The notes: generated by a model from the letters alone, not told the origin. A DNA stretch of 64,000 nucleotides from Sphingomonas zeae (GCF_014197135.1 NZ_JACIFA010000005.1:1-64000), one strand, 5' to 3'; counted from the stretch's first letter, positions 29,316 to 39,832 are shown. Numbers and translations: made by a program.

Positions 29316-32300
29316 TTATCCCACCAGGGCCAGCCGCGCCTCCGACGATTTCATCGCCACCGCCTTCACGCCCGGCAAATCCTCGATATGGCTCGCCAGT
29401 TCGGCATCGAGCAGGAAATTCCGGCCCAGCGTCAGCAGCGTATCACCGGCCGATCCCTCGATCCGCGCCCGGACTTCGCCCCGACCGTTGCGTAGCGGGT
29501 CGAGCATGGCGTGGAGCGCCTTGAAGGCGACCTTGTCAGTCACCGTGACCTCGACCACGAACTTGGCGGTGCTCGCCAGGCCGTCGAACAACTGAACCCG
29601 CTTGACGCTGACACGCGGCGCTTCCTCGCCCGGTCGGCGGTCCAGTTCGACGGTGATGAGCGCGCAGTCGCCTTCCTTGGCCGCCTTTTCGAGGTCGGCG
29701 GCGACCGAGTCATCGAAACAGGTCGCCAGGAACTGCCCCGTCGCATCGGACAGTTGCGCCATCATATAGCGCTTGCCGCGCGCCGAGGTCCGCCAGCGCG
29801 CATCCTCGACCAGCGCCGCCATGGTCGCACCGATCCGCGCGCCGTCGTCGGGGATGACGAGTTCGGTCAGCGAGGTATAGGTCCGCGCGCCGTGCATCTT
29901 GGCGATATGCGCATGGCGGTCGACCGGATGCGCCGAGAAATAGAAGCCGAATGCCTCCTTCTCCTGCTCCATCCGCTGCGACAAGCTCCAGCGGGCGCCG
30001 GTCGGCAGCTTGATCGCGTCGCCCGCGACTTCGGTTTCGCCGAACAGACCGCCCTGCCCGCTGGTCCGCCCCTCATGGGTGCGTGCGGCGATGGCGAGCA
30101 CCATTTCGGCGACCGCATGGACGCCCGCGCGGTTAGGCTCGATCCCGTCAAACGCACCCGCCGAGGCCAGCGTTTCCAGCTGGCGCTTGTTCATCAGCCG
30201 GGGATCGACCCGCTTGGCGAGCGCGTCGAGCGAGGCGAACGGGCCGCCGGCCTCGCGCTCGGCGACCAGCTTCTCCATGGCGCCCTCGCCCACCGACTTG
30301 AGCGCGCCCAGCGCATAGCGGACGGCCAGGCCATCCTCATGCGGCTCGACATCGAACTCGGCCTGGCTGGCGTTGATGCAGGGGGGCAGCATCGTCACGC
30401 CCATGCGCCGCGCGTCGTCGACGAAGATCGCGAGCTTGTCGGTCAGCGCCATGTCGTAGCACATCGACGCGGCATAGAATTCGTGCGGGTGATGCGCCTT
30501 CAGCCAAGCCGTCTGATAGGCGAGCAGCGCATAGGCCGCTGCGTGGCTCTTGTTGAAGCCATAGCCTGCGAACTTGTCGATCAAGTCGAACAGCTCATTG
30601 GCCTTTTGCGCGGGGATGCCGTTCACCTCCTGGCATCCCTTGACGAAGATGGCACGCTGCGCGTCCATCTCCGCCTTCACCTTCTTGCCCATCGCGCGAC
30701 GGAGAAGATCTGCGCCGCCGAGCGAATAGCCCGCCAATATCTGGGCGGCCTGCATCACCTGTTCCTGATAGACGAAAATGCCGTAGGTTTCGGACAATAT
30801 CTGTTCGAGCAGGGGATGCGGGTAGATGATCTCCTCGGTGCCCTGCTTGCGGCGACCGAAGCTGGGGATATTGTCCATCGGACCCGGCCGGTACAGCGAC
30901 ACGAGCGCGATGATGTCGCCGAAATTGGTCGGACGCACGGCGGACAGGGTGCGCCGCATCCCTTCGGATTCCAGCTGGAACACGCCGACGGTGTCGCCCT
31001 TCTGGAGCAGCGCGTAGGTCGCATCGTCGTCCCAGGCGAGCGCGCCCAGATCGACCTCGACCCCGCGCTTGGCGAGCAGCTGCACCGCCTTTTGCAGGAC
31101 CGACAGGGTCTTGAGGCCGAGGAAGTCGAACTTCACCAGCCCCGCGCCCTCGACGAACTTCATGTCGAACTGCGTGACCGGCATGTCCGAACGCGGATCG
31201 CGGTAGAGCGGGACCAGCTGCGCGAGCGGCCGATCGCCGATCACCACACCCGCGGCATGGGTGGACGAGTGGCGCGGCAGACCCTCCAGCTTGGTCGCGA
31301 GGTCGAGCAGACGGCGGACCTGATTGTCGTTGGCATATTCCTTCGCCAACTCGGGCACGCCGTTCAGTGCGCGCTTCAGGTCCCAGGGGTCGGTCGGGTG
31401 GTTGGGCACCAGCTTGGCGAGGCGGTCGACCTGGCCATAGCTCATCTGGAGCACACGGCCGGTGTCCTTGAGCACTGCGCGCGCCTTCAGCTTACCGAAG
31501 GTGATGATCTGCGCGACCTGATCGCGGCCATATTTCTCCTGGACGTAGCGGATGACCTCGCCACGCCGGGTTTCGCAAAAGTCGATGTCGAAGTCGGGCA
31601 TCGACACACGTTCCGGGTTCAGGAAGCGCTCGAACAGCAGGCCCAGCTTCAGGGGATCGAGGTCGGTGATGGTCAGCGCCCAGGCGACGACCGAGCCCGC
31701 GCCCGAACCACGGCCCGGCCCCACGGGGATGTCGTGGTCCTTGGCCCATTTGATGAAGTCGGCGACGATCAGGAAATAGCCGGGGAAGCCCATCTGGATG
31801 ATGATGTCGACCTCGAACTTCAGTCGCTCGTGATAGGCCTCGCGCCAGCCGGGTTCGCCCTCGCCCTCCAGCTCGGCAATACGGTCGAGCCGAGCCTCCA
31901 GGCCCGCGGTCGCGTCGCGGCGCAGCATCGCGGCCTCCCCCTCCCGGTCGCCTGCCAGGCTGGGCAGGATGGGCTTGCGCCACGGCGCCATCACCGCGCA
32001 GCGTTGCGCGACGACCAGCGTGTTGTCGATCGCCTCGGGCAGGTCAGCGAACAGCTGCTTCATCACCTCGGCGGGCTTGAGCCAAGCCTCGGGGCAGCTC
32101 TTGGGGCGGTCGTCCATTTCGACATAGGTCGAATTGGCGATGCACAGCATGGCGTCATGCGCATCGCGGAAGCCGCTATCGGCGAAGCAGCAGGGGTTGG
32201 TCGCGACCAAGGGCAGGTCGCGGTCATAGGCCAGGTCGATCAGGTCCTGCTCAGCCGCCATTTCGATTGCGTCGTCGCGGCGCGCCAGTTCGACATAGAG

Positions 32301-32804
32301 CCGGTCGCCGAAGATCGCCTGGAGCCGGTCGGCATAGGCCTTGGCGCGATCCGGCTGACCTTCCGCGAATAGGCGCGCGACGCCGCCCTCGCCGCCTGCG
32401 GTTAGTGCGATCAGACCCTTGCTGAACTTTTCCAGCACGTCGAAGCCGACATGCGCGGCCAGCTCGATCGGGCGGTCCAGATGCGCCGCCGAAACCAGCG
32501 CACACAGATTGTCGTATCCCTCCATGTCCTGCGCATAGAGCGCGATCCAGTCGACCATTGCGCCGACGTTCTCGGGCATATCGGGACGCGCGATGCCCAG
32601 CATCGTGCCGATGATCGGCTGAACCCCCGCCTTCTTCGCCGCGTCCGAAAAGGCCATCGCGGCGTACAGCCCGTTGCGATCGGTCAGCCCGGCGGCAGGA
32701 AACGCATTCGCCTTGGCCTGTGCCGCGATCGCCTTGGGATCGATCGCGCCGTCGAGCATCGTGAAGGACGAGAAAATACGAAGCGGCACATATCCGGAAT
32801 GCAT
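29316..32804 (-). CDS. dnaE: DNA polymerase III subunit alpha
   Basis: 1162 residues. Main replicative polymerase of the DnaE1 type. The catalytic aspartates are in MPDFDIDFCETRRGEVIRYV (about residue 402-408). The N-terminal PHP domain begins VPLRIFSSFTMLDGA and continues with AGLTDRNGLYAAM, so the histidine/aspartate metal ligands of active PHP domains are lost, as in many DnaE proteins. The thumb/finger and tandem HhH regions (GYGFNKSHAAAYALLAYQTAWLKAHHP) and the C-terminal OB domain are present. It is divergent from the hdeD-like gene. Confidence 0.97.
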   Translation of the reverse strand: MHSGYVPLRIFSSFTMLDGAIDPKAIAAQAKANAFPAAGLTDRNGLYAAMAFSDAAKKAGVQPIIGTMLGIARPDMPENVGAMVDWIALYAQDMEGYDNLCALVSAAHLDRPIELAAHVGFDVLEKFSKGLIALTAGGEGGVARLFAEGQPDRAKAYADRLQAIFGDRLYVELARRDDAIEMAAEQDLIDLAYDRDLPLVATNPCCFADSGFRDAHDAMLCIANSTYVEMDDRPKSCPEAWLKPAEVMKQLFADLPEAIDNTLVVAQRCAVMAPWRKPILPSLAGDREGEAAMLRRDATAGLEARLDRIAELEGEGEPGWREAYHERLKFEVDIIIQMGFPGYFLIVADFIKWAKDHDIPVGPGRGSGAGSVVAWALTITDLDPLKLGLLFERFLNPERVSMPDFDIDFCETRRGEVIRYVQEKYGRDQVAQIITFGKLKARAVLKDTGRVLQMSYGQVDRLAKLVPNHPTDPWDLKRALNGVPELAKEYANDNQVRRLLDLATKLEGLPRHSSTHAAGVVIGDRPLAQLVPLYRDPRSDMPVTQFDMKFVEGAGLVKFDFLGLKTLSVLQKAVQLLAKRGVEVDLGALAWDDDATYALLQKGDTVGVFQLESEGMRRTLSAVRPTNFGDIIALVSLYRPGPMDNIPSFGRRKQGTEEIIYPHPLLEQILSETYGIFVYQEQVMQAAQILAGYSLGGADLLRRAMGKKVKAEMDAQRAIFVKGCQEVNGIPAQKANELFDLIDKFAGYGFNKSHAAAYALLAYQTAWLKAHHPHEFYAASMCYDMALTDKLAIFVDDARRMGVTMLPPCINASQAEFDVEPHEDGLAVRYALGALKSVGEGAMEKLVAEREAGGPFASLDALAKRVDPRLMNKRQLETLASAGAFDGIEPNRAGVHAVAEMVLAIAARTHEGRTSGQGGLFGETEVAGDAIKLPTGARWSLSQRMEQEKEAFGFYFSAHPVDRHAHIAKMHGARTYTSLTELVIPDDGARIGATMAALVEDARWRTSARGKRYMMAQLSDATGQFLATCFDDSVAADLEKAAKEGDCALITVELDRRPGEEAPRVSVKRVQLFDGLASTAKFVVEVTVTDKVAFKALHAMLDPLRNGRGEVRARIEGSAGDTLLTLGRNFLLDAELASHIEDLPGVKAVAMKSSEARLALVG

Positions 32805-32908
32805 CGCCCATCCCTATCCGACCTCGCATGATTCGACCAGCGCGGAACCCGCTCCAGGCCGATCCGTTACGGCAACAGAAGGACCAATCCAGATCAGGGC
32901 AGGCAACG

Positions 32909-33475
32909 ATGACTGATACCGACCGTTCCTTTGCCACCGCTTTCCGGCCCGGCGCGGGCTGGGGCTGGATATTGGCCTATGGCATTTTGTCGGCCTTGCT
33001 GGGGCTTGCCGCCTTTCTGTTTCCGGTGCCTGCGACGCTGGCCGCGACCTTGGTGATCGGGGCGTTCTTCATCGCCGCGGGCCTGGTGTCGATCGGTGCT
33101 GGCATTTTCGGCAAAGGCCATGAAGGGCGCGGCTATGCGATCGGGTTCGGCCTGGTGTCGCTCGTCATCGGCCTCATCATGGCGTTCGAGCCTGCGACAG
33201 GCGCGATCTCGCTCACGCTGCTGGTCGCGGTATGGCTTGCTTTGCGCGGCGCGCTGGAAATCGGCCTTGGCGCACGGATGCGGCGGCGGCGTGGGTGGAT
33301 GATCGGCCTGGGCGTGCTGAACATCATCCTGGCGCTGTTCGTGCTCGCGACCCTGCCATGGAGTGCGATGACGTTGCCCGGTTATATCCTGGGGCTGAGC
33401 TTCCTGTTCGGCGGGATCACCGCCATCGCCTCCGCGCTGGATCACAAGAAAGGCGCGAGCGCCTTTTCGATGTGA
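32909..33475 (+). CDS. HdeD-like (DUF308) membrane protein
   Basis: 188 residues from ATG 32909. Six hydrophobic helices arranged as three glycine-rich pairs (GWGWILAYGILSALLGLAAF, then VIGAFFIAAGLVSIGAGIF and so on), the DUF308 layout of E. coli HdeD, linked to acid resistance in that species. The function here is not established. It has a promoter region of about 100 bp shared with divergent dnaE. Confidence 0.85.
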   Translation: MTDTDRSFATAFRPGAGWGWILAYGILSALLGLAAFLFPVPATLAATLVIGAFFIAAGLVSIGAGIFGKGHEGRGYAIGFGLVSLVIGLIMAFEPATGAISLTLLVAVWLALRGALEIGLGARMRRRRGWMIGLGVLNIILALFVLATLPWSAMTLPGYILGLSFLFGGITAIASALDHKKGASAFSM

Positions 33476-33488
33476 GGAATACGCGGGG

Positions 33489-33517
33489 CCTCCGACTGCG
33501 CTCAGGCTGAACGGAGG
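33489..33517. repeat. Dispersed palindrome of the CTCCGTTCAGCCTGA type
   Basis: CCTCCG-N17-CGGAGG; on the - strand it reads CCTCCGTTCAGCCTGAGCGC. Related copies are at 40421-40437 and, degraded, at 53248-53334. It lies between convergent hdeD-like and glutathione peroxidase genes and may serve as a terminator. Confidence 0.6.
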
Positions 33518-33522
33518 TGGGG

Positions 33523-33998
<476 letters not shown>

Positions 33999-34002
<4 letters not shown>

Positions 34003-34592
34003 GCGTGCTTCCCCAGCAAATAGTCGAGATTGGCGCGGACGCCAGGCCATTCGCGGTCGATGATCGAATAGATGACGCTGTCGCGAATGCGCCCATCGGC
34101 CATCACCTGATGCCCGCGCAGCACGCCGTCCTTCTTCGCGCCCAGCCGCTCGATCGCGGTCTGGCTGCGCTTGTTGAGCGCATCGGTGCGGATCTGGACG
34201 GCCTGCGCTGCCATCACCTCAAAGGCGTGGGCGAGCAGCATCCGCTTGGCCTCGGTATTGACGCCGGTCCGCTGGACGCGCGTGGCATAGAAGGTGCCGC
34301 CGATCTCCAGCCGCCGATGCTGGGGCGCGATCCGCATATAGCGGGTGGTGCCGACCACCTCTCCGCCCGGCGTCTCCACCGTGAACAGCAGCGCGCGGCC
34401 TACATCACGCTCCTTGAGTGCCGCCGCCAGCCAGCGTTCGGGCGTCTTCATCATGGAGACATTGGCGTAGAAGATGTTCCAGAGATCGCCCTCTCGCGCC
34501 GCCTCGACCAACGCGGGCAGGTCGGCCTCCATGAAAGGACGCAGCGTCACATGGCGACCGATCAGCGTCGGCGTATCGGTCCAGACGCTCAT
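33999..34592 (-). CDS. GNAT-family N-acetyltransferase (RimJ/RimL-like)
   Basis: 197 residues. The fold begins [22 protein letters not shown] and contains [21 protein letters not shown], followed by [16 protein letters not shown], the acetyl-CoA-binding region, and [21 protein letters not shown], typical of the RimJ/RimL class. The target is unknown. The start overlaps the lolD stop (ATGA, 34589-34592) and the stop overlaps the peroxidase start. Confidence 0.88.
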
Positions 34593-35308
34593 TGCAGACG
34601 GCCTTCATGCAGGCGCACCACCCGGTCCATCTTCATCGCCAGCCGCTCATTATGCGTCGCGATCAGCGCCGCCGAACCCTCGCCGCGCACCAGCCGCAGG
34701 AACTCGGCCAGCACGACTTCGGAGGTATGTTCGTCCAGATTACCGGTCGGCTCGTCCGCCAGCACCAGCGGCGGCTGGTTGGCGAGCGCACGGGCGACCG
34801 CCACGCGCTGCTGCTCGCCGCCGGACAGCTGGCTGGGCCGGTGGGTCAGCCGGTGGCCCAGCCCCAGCGCAGTCAGCAAAGCCTTGGCCCGCGCCTCGGC
34901 TTCGCCAGGCAGCTTGCCCTGGACGAGTTGCGGCAGGACGACATTCTCGATCGCGTTGAAATCAGGCAACAGATGGTGGAACTGATAGACAAAGCCCAGA
35001 TAGTCCCGCCGCGCGATAGTACGGCCATGCGAGTCGAGCTTGGACACCTCGTCGCCCGCGATACGGATCGATCCCGAAAAGCCGCCTTCGAGCAGCCCGA
35101 CCGCCTGCAACAGCGTCGACTTGCCCGAACCAGAAGGTCCGAGCAGCGCGACGATCTCGCCCGGCGCGATCGCCAGATCGACACCGCGCAGCACCTCGAT
35201 CGTCTGGCCGCCTTGCGTGAAGCTGCGCGACAATTCGCGAGTTGCCAGCACCGGCTCGGCCGCGCGGGGCTCGACTGCAGTTCCCATGCGGATGATCGGA
35301 TCATTCAT
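34589..35308 (-). CDS. lolD: Lipoprotein-releasing ABC transporter ATP-binding protein
   Basis: 239 residues. Walker [10 protein letters not shown] is at 57-65, the Q-loop in [15 protein letters not shown] signature LSGGEQQR at 161-168, Walker [13 protein letters not shown] and the H-switch ATHNERL. With the adjacent permease it extracts lipoproteins from the inner membrane for delivery to LolA. The start overlaps the end of the permease gene by 8 bp. A 20-residue N-terminal extension precedes the conserved ATRELSRSF. Confidence 0.94.
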   Translation of the reverse strand: MNDPIIRMGTAVEPRAAEPVLATRELSRSFTQGGQTIEVLRGVDLAIAPGEIVALLGPSGSGKSTLLQAVGLLEGGFSGSIRIAGDEVSKLDSHGRTIARRDYLGFVYQFHHLLPDFNAIENVVLPQLVQGKLPGEAEARAKALLTALGLGHRLTHRPSQLSGGEQQRVAVARALANQPPLVLADEPTGNLDEHTSEVVLAEFLRLVRGEGSAALIATHNERLAMKMDRVVRLHEGRLQ

Positions 35309-36551
35309 AGCGCAGCACCTGAACCGGGTCCGTGCTCGCCGCCTTCCAGGCGGGATAGAGCGTGGCGAGGAAAGAGAAGACGAGCGCCATCGATGCGATC
35401 ACGATGATCTCGACCGGATCGGTCTTGGACGGCAGCTCGGTCAGATAGCGGATCGACGGGTCCCAGAGATTCTGCCCCGTCACGAACTGGACGAAGTTCA
35501 CCACCCCCTGGCGATAGAAAAGGAAGATCGCTCCCAGCACCAGCCCGGCCAGCGTCCCCAGCGCACCGATGGTGGTGCCGACCGTCATGAAGATGCGCAT
35601 CAACCCGCCCCGCGTCGCGCCCATGGTGCGCAGGATCGCGATGTCGCGCGTCTTGGCGCGAACCAGCATGATGAGCGAGGACAGGATGTTGAACACCGCG
35701 ACCAGGATGATGATCGACAGCACGGTGAACATCGCCACCCTCTCGACCGCCAGCGCCTCGAACAACTGGGCGTTCATCGTCCGCCAATCGGCGATGACGG
35801 CACGACCGCCCAGCTTCTCGGCGAGCGGTGCCAGGATTTGCCCGACCCGGTCGGCATCCACCGTCTGGATTTCGACCATGCCGACCGTATCGCCCATCAA
35901 CAGCAGCGTCTGCGCATCCTCGATCGGCATGATGACGTACGCTTTGTCATAGTCGTACACCCCGATTTCGAAGATCGCGCCGACCGTATAGCTGACGATG
36001 CGTGGGACCGTACCGAAGGGCGTGGTCTGCCCCTGCGGACTGATGAGGGAGATTTCCGAGCCGACCTGTGCGCCAAGCGCCTCCGCCAAGCGGCTGCCTA
36101 TCGCGATCCGGCCGCTACCGGGCGTGACGCGGTTCAGATCGCCCATGATGATCTTGGAGCGTATGGCGGAATTACCCCGGATGTCCTGCACCCGCATCCC
36201 CCGAACCAACACCGCCTCGACCCGGCCGTTATAGCTGGACATCAGCGGCTGCTCGATCATCGGCACCGCGCTGGTGACGCCCGGCGTGACCTTGGCCTCG
36301 CGCACGATATCGCGCCAGTCCGGCAGGCGTCCGCCCACCCCCTGCACCACTGCATGGCCGTTCAACCCGACGATCTTGTCGAACAGCTCGGCACGAAAGC
36401 CGTTCATCACGCTCATCACGATGACCAGCGCGGCGACGCCCAGCATGACCGCGACCAGGCTGATCGAGGCGACCAGGAAGATGAACGCCTCTCCCTTGCC
36501 CGGCAGCAGATAGCGCCGGGCGATCATTCGTTCATAGCGAGAGAGGATCAT
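35301..36551 (-). CDS. lolC: Lipoprotein-releasing ABC transporter permease LolC/LolE
   Basis: 416 residues. One N-terminal helix ([20 protein letters not shown]), a large periplasmic MacB-like domain (about 60-265), then three C-terminal helices with the FtsX-like pattern ([57 protein letters not shown]). The N-terminal hallmark [20 protein letters not shown] fits the LolC/LolE family. A single permease gene next to lolD suggests a homodimeric LolF-type arrangement, as proposed in several alphaproteobacteria; LolC or LolE is only a label. Confidence 0.92.
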   Translation of the reverse strand: MILSRYERMIARRYLLPGKGEAFIFLVASISLVAVMLGVAALVIVMSVMNGFRAELFDKIVGLNGHAVVQGVGGRLPDWRDIVREAKVTPGVTSAVPMIEQPLMSSYNGRVEAVLVRGMRVQDIRGNSAIRSKIIMGDLNRVTPGSGRIAIGSRLAEALGAQVGSEISLISPQGQTTPFGTVPRIVSYTVGAIFEIGVYDYDKAYVIMPIEDAQTLLLMGDTVGMVEIQTVDADRVGQILAPLAEKLGGRAVIADWRTMNAQLFEALAVERVAMFTVLSIIILVAVFNILSSLIMLVRAKTRDIAILRTMGATRGGLMRIFMTVGTTIGALGTLAGLVLGAIFLFYRQGVVNFVQFVTGQNLWDPSIRYLTELPSKTDPVEIIVIASMALVFSFLATLYPAWKAASTDPVQVLRYE

Positions 36552-37142
36552 TGCGGTCCGATCGATCCATGGAAAGTCCTGAAGCTGTGGCGGCTGTACG
36601 GGGCAGGTCCGATACTGGCAATGGCACCCGCCCCGCCAAGCCCGTTATGACAGACCAAATAGGCGACCCGGCACATTGTTGCGCGCACGCCACACAAGCC
36701 GCGCAATCGTAGCGGGAATGCCGCAAGAGGGATGACAAGTCGGCCCGTCCTAACGTACCACAATCGCACTGAGACACAGGCAAAAACGGCCGTGGTTCGG
36801 GGATTGCTCCAACGCTCGCCCAATGAGGTTGATGCGGGAGCGAGAAAAGGGGGCTGACGAGCGATCGTCACGCAGGCGCCCGGATCGGAAACGGTCCGGG
36901 CGTTTGTCATTCCGTCAACACCGCCCTCACTTTCGACCCTGAAAAGCCGCCGGAACCGGCGAGGGAACGGGGAGCTTCCAGACTGCCGTTCCCCGGTGCC
37001 GGCCCGGCGCCCGTAAGGGACTTTACCTATAGCAAATCAAGATGAACCGAATCTGGACGAATTCTGGATTCGTCGATCTGTTTTGCTCCGCCACCAAAGT
37101 TGTCGCCGGCCGGCCTTTCCGAGCAAGCATCGGGGGATTCGA
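36552..37142. other. 591-bp region without a supported gene
   Basis: No frame here has coding character, conserved motifs or a ribosome binding site. The GC is lower and less regular than in the genes around it. It holds a clear stem-loop with T-run at 36877-36905 read on the + strand and several short GC-rich inverted repeats between 36950 and 37015. The terminator-like hairpin has no gene before it on that strand, so an untranslated RNA is possible. I cannot identify it as 6S RNA, tmRNA, RNase P RNA or a known riboswitch. Confidence 0.6.
36877..36905 (+). terminator. Terminator-like hairpin with no upstream gene
   Basis: CGCCCGGA (36877-36884), loop TCGGAAACGG, TCCGGGCG (36895-36902), followed by TTT. 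Eight perfect base pairs. The orientation suits a + strand transcript from 36552-36876, where no protein gene is visible. Confidence 0.6.
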
Positions 37143-39584
37143 TCAGAACGACTTGGAGATGGTGAACCCATAGGTGCGCGGATCGCCCGGTTGCCCCACG
37201 ATCAGCCCGGTCGATCCCGACTGGGTCGCCAGCAGCTCGTAATAATCGTGGTCGAACAGGTTGCGCACCCAGACGAAGGCGTTCCAGCTACCCGGCGCCT
37301 TGAACCCGGCACGGACGTTGGACAGGCTATAGCCGTTGATATCGGTATAGGTCGAGCGCGACGGATTGGACGAGAATTTCGAGCGGTAGCTGCCGTCATA
37401 GCCCAGATAGAATTGCCCCTCGGTCCCCGCCACGGTCGCGGGCAGGTCATATTCCGCGCCGTAGGAAAAGGCCCAGCGCGACACGCCCGGCAGCCACTGG
37501 CCCGAGATGTTGCAATAGGGCAGCGAAGCGCCCGGCGTCCCCGCCGCCGCCGGGGTGCCGACGATCTGGCCATTCACCACCGGCAGTGCGGTACCGCCCG
37601 ACAGTTCGGGCGGGCACGGCGCATTGGTGAAGCGGGTGTAGCGCGCATCGGTGAAGGCACCATTGGCATAGATGTTGAACCGCTCGGTGGGGCGGAAGGC
37701 CGAGTCGATCTCGATCCCGCGTGTCCGCACCCGGCCCGCATTGGCGAGGTATCCGCGCAGGACGTTGACCTGGAGGTTGTTCACCGTCGCCTGATAATCG
37801 CCGATCTCGGTCCAGAAGCCCGCGATGTTCACCGTGGCGCGGCGATCGGCGAATTGCGTCTTCAGCCCCAGTTCGAAATGATTGACCTTTTCCGGCTTCA
37901 CCGTCTGAGTCGCGAGGATCGGGTTGTTTTGCGCATCGAGCGGCAGGCCCGACAAGTTGATCCCGCCCGACTTATAGCTGCGCGCATAGGTGGCGTAATA
38001 ATGGACGTTGGGGTTGAACTCGTACGCGACGGTCAGATCGCCCGACAGGTTCCAGTTGGTGAAGGACGGCGTGTAGTTCTGCGGCGCCAACACCCCACGC
38101 TGGTCGCTGGTCAGGCTGGTCGAGCCTGCGCCATTGGTCACGACCGAGAGATAGGAGCCATCCTTGCGGTCGTAATTCAGCCGCAGCCCCGGCGACACCG
38201 ACAGGCGGTCGTCGACATGCCAGGTCAATTTGCCGAACAGCGCGGCCGAGGTGTTGGTGAAACCGATCGTATTGCGCGACGTCAGCCCGTTCAGTGTCGC
38301 CGGGTTCCGCCCCGCCGCACTGGTCGGGTTGAGCAGGAAGGCGCTTGCCGCCGGACCCTGTACCTGCAGCCCCTGCGTGTCGATCGACTGCCAGAAATAG
38401 AAGGCGCCCAGCACATAATCGAGCTTCCGCTTGCCGTTCGACGCGATGCGGAGTTCCTGCGTGACCTGGCTCTGCTGCGACGGATTGGCCGAAACCGTGG
38501 TGATCGGCAGGCCGATGAAATCGCGGTCATTGGACGGGTCCCAATGCCAGAAACGCCACGCGGACACGCTGGTCAGCGTCGCCTCCCCCACATCCCAATT
38601 GGCGACCAGCGACAGCCCGCCCAGCTCCTGCTTGGCGCGCAGATCGGTATCGACATCGGTCAGCCGGTCGAAGGCATTGGTCGAGGGCACGCTATAGCCC
38701 TGCGCCGCCGCCAAGGCCGCATATTGCCGGTTGAGCGGTCGCTGCGTCGCACCGACCCGCGCATAATATTGCACGCAGCAATTGGGGTTCTGCCGCGCGT
38801 AATCGCCCGACAGGGTCAGGTCGAGCGTCGGCGTCGCGTGCCAAAGAAACTGGCTGCGTAGCGACAGATTGTCCTGCGAGTTCTGCCATTCCTGCTGGCG
38901 GGTGTTGTAAATGGTGCCGCGCCGTGTGGTGATCGAGGTCGACAGCCGCACCGCCACCTTGTCGTCGACCAGCGGGCCGGACACCGACGCCTTGCCCTGG
39001 AAGAAGTTGTAATTGCCCGCGCTCAACTCGACTCGCGCCTCGGGCGTGAAGCTGGGCGGACGCGTGATGATGTTGATGGCGCCCGCCGTGGTGTTCTTGC
39101 CATAGAGCGTGCCTTGCGGTCCGCGTAGCACCTCGATTCGCTCGGTATCGGTGAAGTCGAACGTCGCCGAGGCGATGCGGCTATAATAGACCTGATCGAC
39201 ATAGATGCCGACGCCCTGCTCGATCCCGTCATTGGTCAGGCCGAAAGGCGCGCCCAGCCCGCGAATATTGGCGGCCGAGTTGCGCGGGTTGGTCGAGTAG
39301 AATTGCAGCGTCGGCTGGATCTGGGTCAGCCGATTGACATTATACGTCCCCGTCTCGGCCAGCGCAGTGCCGCCGATCACCGACATGGCGATGGGCACGC
39401 TCTGGATCGTCTCGGCCCGACGGCGCGCGGTGACGACGACGTCGCCCCCACCCTGCTGCGCGGTGCCCAGCCGCCCTTCGTCGCGGGCGGTCTGGTTGGT
39501 CTGCGGCTCGGCCGTCACATCGACTTGCGGATTGGCGGCAGCGGCCGTCTGGGCGGCCAGGATCAGGGCCAGGGTCAAGGACAT
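37143..39584 (-). CDS. TonB-dependent outer-membrane receptor
   Basis: 813 residues from ATG 39584, preceded by GGGGAG; the earlier in-frame start at 39614 spoils the signal peptide. Signal peptide about 1-16 (MSLTLALILAAQTAAAA). The plug domain includes DVVVTARRRAETIQSVPIAM and IEVLRGPQGTLYGKNTTAGA. The barrel follows, ending in a C-terminal aromatic (TYGFTISKSF). It imports a large substrate using TonB energy; the ligand (siderophore, glycan, other) is not indicated by neighbours. The gene stands alone, with hsp20 divergent. Confidence 0.95.
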   Translation of the reverse strand: MSLTLALILAAQTAAAANPQVDVTAEPQTNQTARDEGRLGTAQQGGGDVVVTARRRAETIQSVPIAMSVIGGTALAETGTYNVNRLTQIQPTLQFYSTNPRNSAANIRGLGAPFGLTNDGIEQGVGIYVDQVYYSRIASATFDFTDTERIEVLRGPQGTLYGKNTTAGAINIITRPPSFTPEARVELSAGNYNFFQGKASVSGPLVDDKVAVRLSTSITTRRGTIYNTRQQEWQNSQDNLSLRSQFLWHATPTLDLTLSGDYARQNPNCCVQYYARVGATQRPLNRQYAALAAAQGYSVPSTNAFDRLTDVDTDLRAKQELGGLSLVANWDVGEATLTSVSAWRFWHWDPSNDRDFIGLPITTVSANPSQQSQVTQELRIASNGKRKLDYVLGAFYFWQSIDTQGLQVQGPAASAFLLNPTSAAGRNPATLNGLTSRNTIGFTNTSAALFGKLTWHVDDRLSVSPGLRLNYDRKDGSYLSVVTNGAGSTSLTSDQRGVLAPQNYTPSFTNWNLSGDLTVAYEFNPNVHYYATYARSYKSGGINLSGLPLDAQNNPILATQTVKPEKVNHFELGLKTQFADRRATVNIAGFWTEIGDYQATVNNLQVNVLRGYLANAGRVRTRGIEIDSAFRPTERFNIYANGAFTDARYTRFTNAPCPPELSGGTALPVVNGQIVGTPAAAGTPGASLPYCNISGQWLPGVSRWAFSYGAEYDLPATVAGTEGQFYLGYDGSYRSKFSSNPSRSTYTDINGYSLSNVRAGFKAPGSWNAFVWVRNLFDHDYYELLATQSGSTGLIVGQPGDPRTYGFTISKSF

Positions 39585-39693
39585 GGAAGCTCCCCTTTTT
39601 ATTTCATCTCCCATTCACACATCGTTTTAGTAGGCATTCAATCCAGCGATGGCTTGGGGTGAGCGAAGATTTGCTTTTCGATCCAAAAAAGCC

Positions 39694-39721
39694 CTTGAAG
39701 CCACATTTTCTTGAACCATAT
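39694..39721 (+). promoter_or_regulatory. Predicted RpoH (sigma-32) promoter of hsp20
   Basis: CTTGAA (39694-39699), 16 bases, CCATAT (39716-39721), preceded by CC. This matches the heat-shock promoter pattern CTTGAA-N13-17-CCCCAT-T well. Transcription would start near 39728, giving a leader of about 100 nt ahead of hsp20. Confidence 0.7.
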
Positions 39722-39729
39722 CGGTTCGC

Positions 39730-39832
39730 GTGCGGTGCCGGGACCGGGCCGCACGGATGGGTCGAACCGCCCCGTGCCGGGGTGAACCGGCCGATCCCGT
39801 TTCAATTCGCTTCTGATGGAGGTTTTGACATG
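39730..39832 (+). promoter_or_regulatory. Putative ROSE-type RNA thermometer in the hsp20 leader
   Basis: Successive hairpins precede the start: GTGCGG/CCGCAC (39730-39735 with 39749-39754), CCCC/GGGG (39770-39782), and a last one in which TCGCT (39807-39811) faces the ribosome binding site GGAGG (39818-39822), 7 nt before ATG 39830. UCGCU fits the ROSE anti-Shine-Dalgarno motif UYGCU, with a G opposite G as in known ROSE elements. In this family heat melts the last hairpin and allows translation. Prediction from sequence only. Confidence 0.65.

Noticed and set aside
29511..32372. 953-codon open frame antisense to dnaE
   Set aside because: Same mirror effect; no motif or ribosome binding site.
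36700..36905. 6S RNA, tmRNA piece or RNase P RNA
   Set aside because: No conserved core sequence of any of these could be matched by eye; recorded only as an unassigned candidate transcript.
36548..36910. 120-codon frame in the gap upstream of lolC/E
   Set aside because: No domain, no ribosome binding site, and it ends 3 bases inside the lolC/E coding start; composition not gene-like.
36930..37080. Possible cobalamin riboswitch because of a TonB receptor nearby
   Set aside because: The GC-rich dyads lie downstream of the receptor's 3' end, not in its leader, and conserved B12-box sequence is absent.
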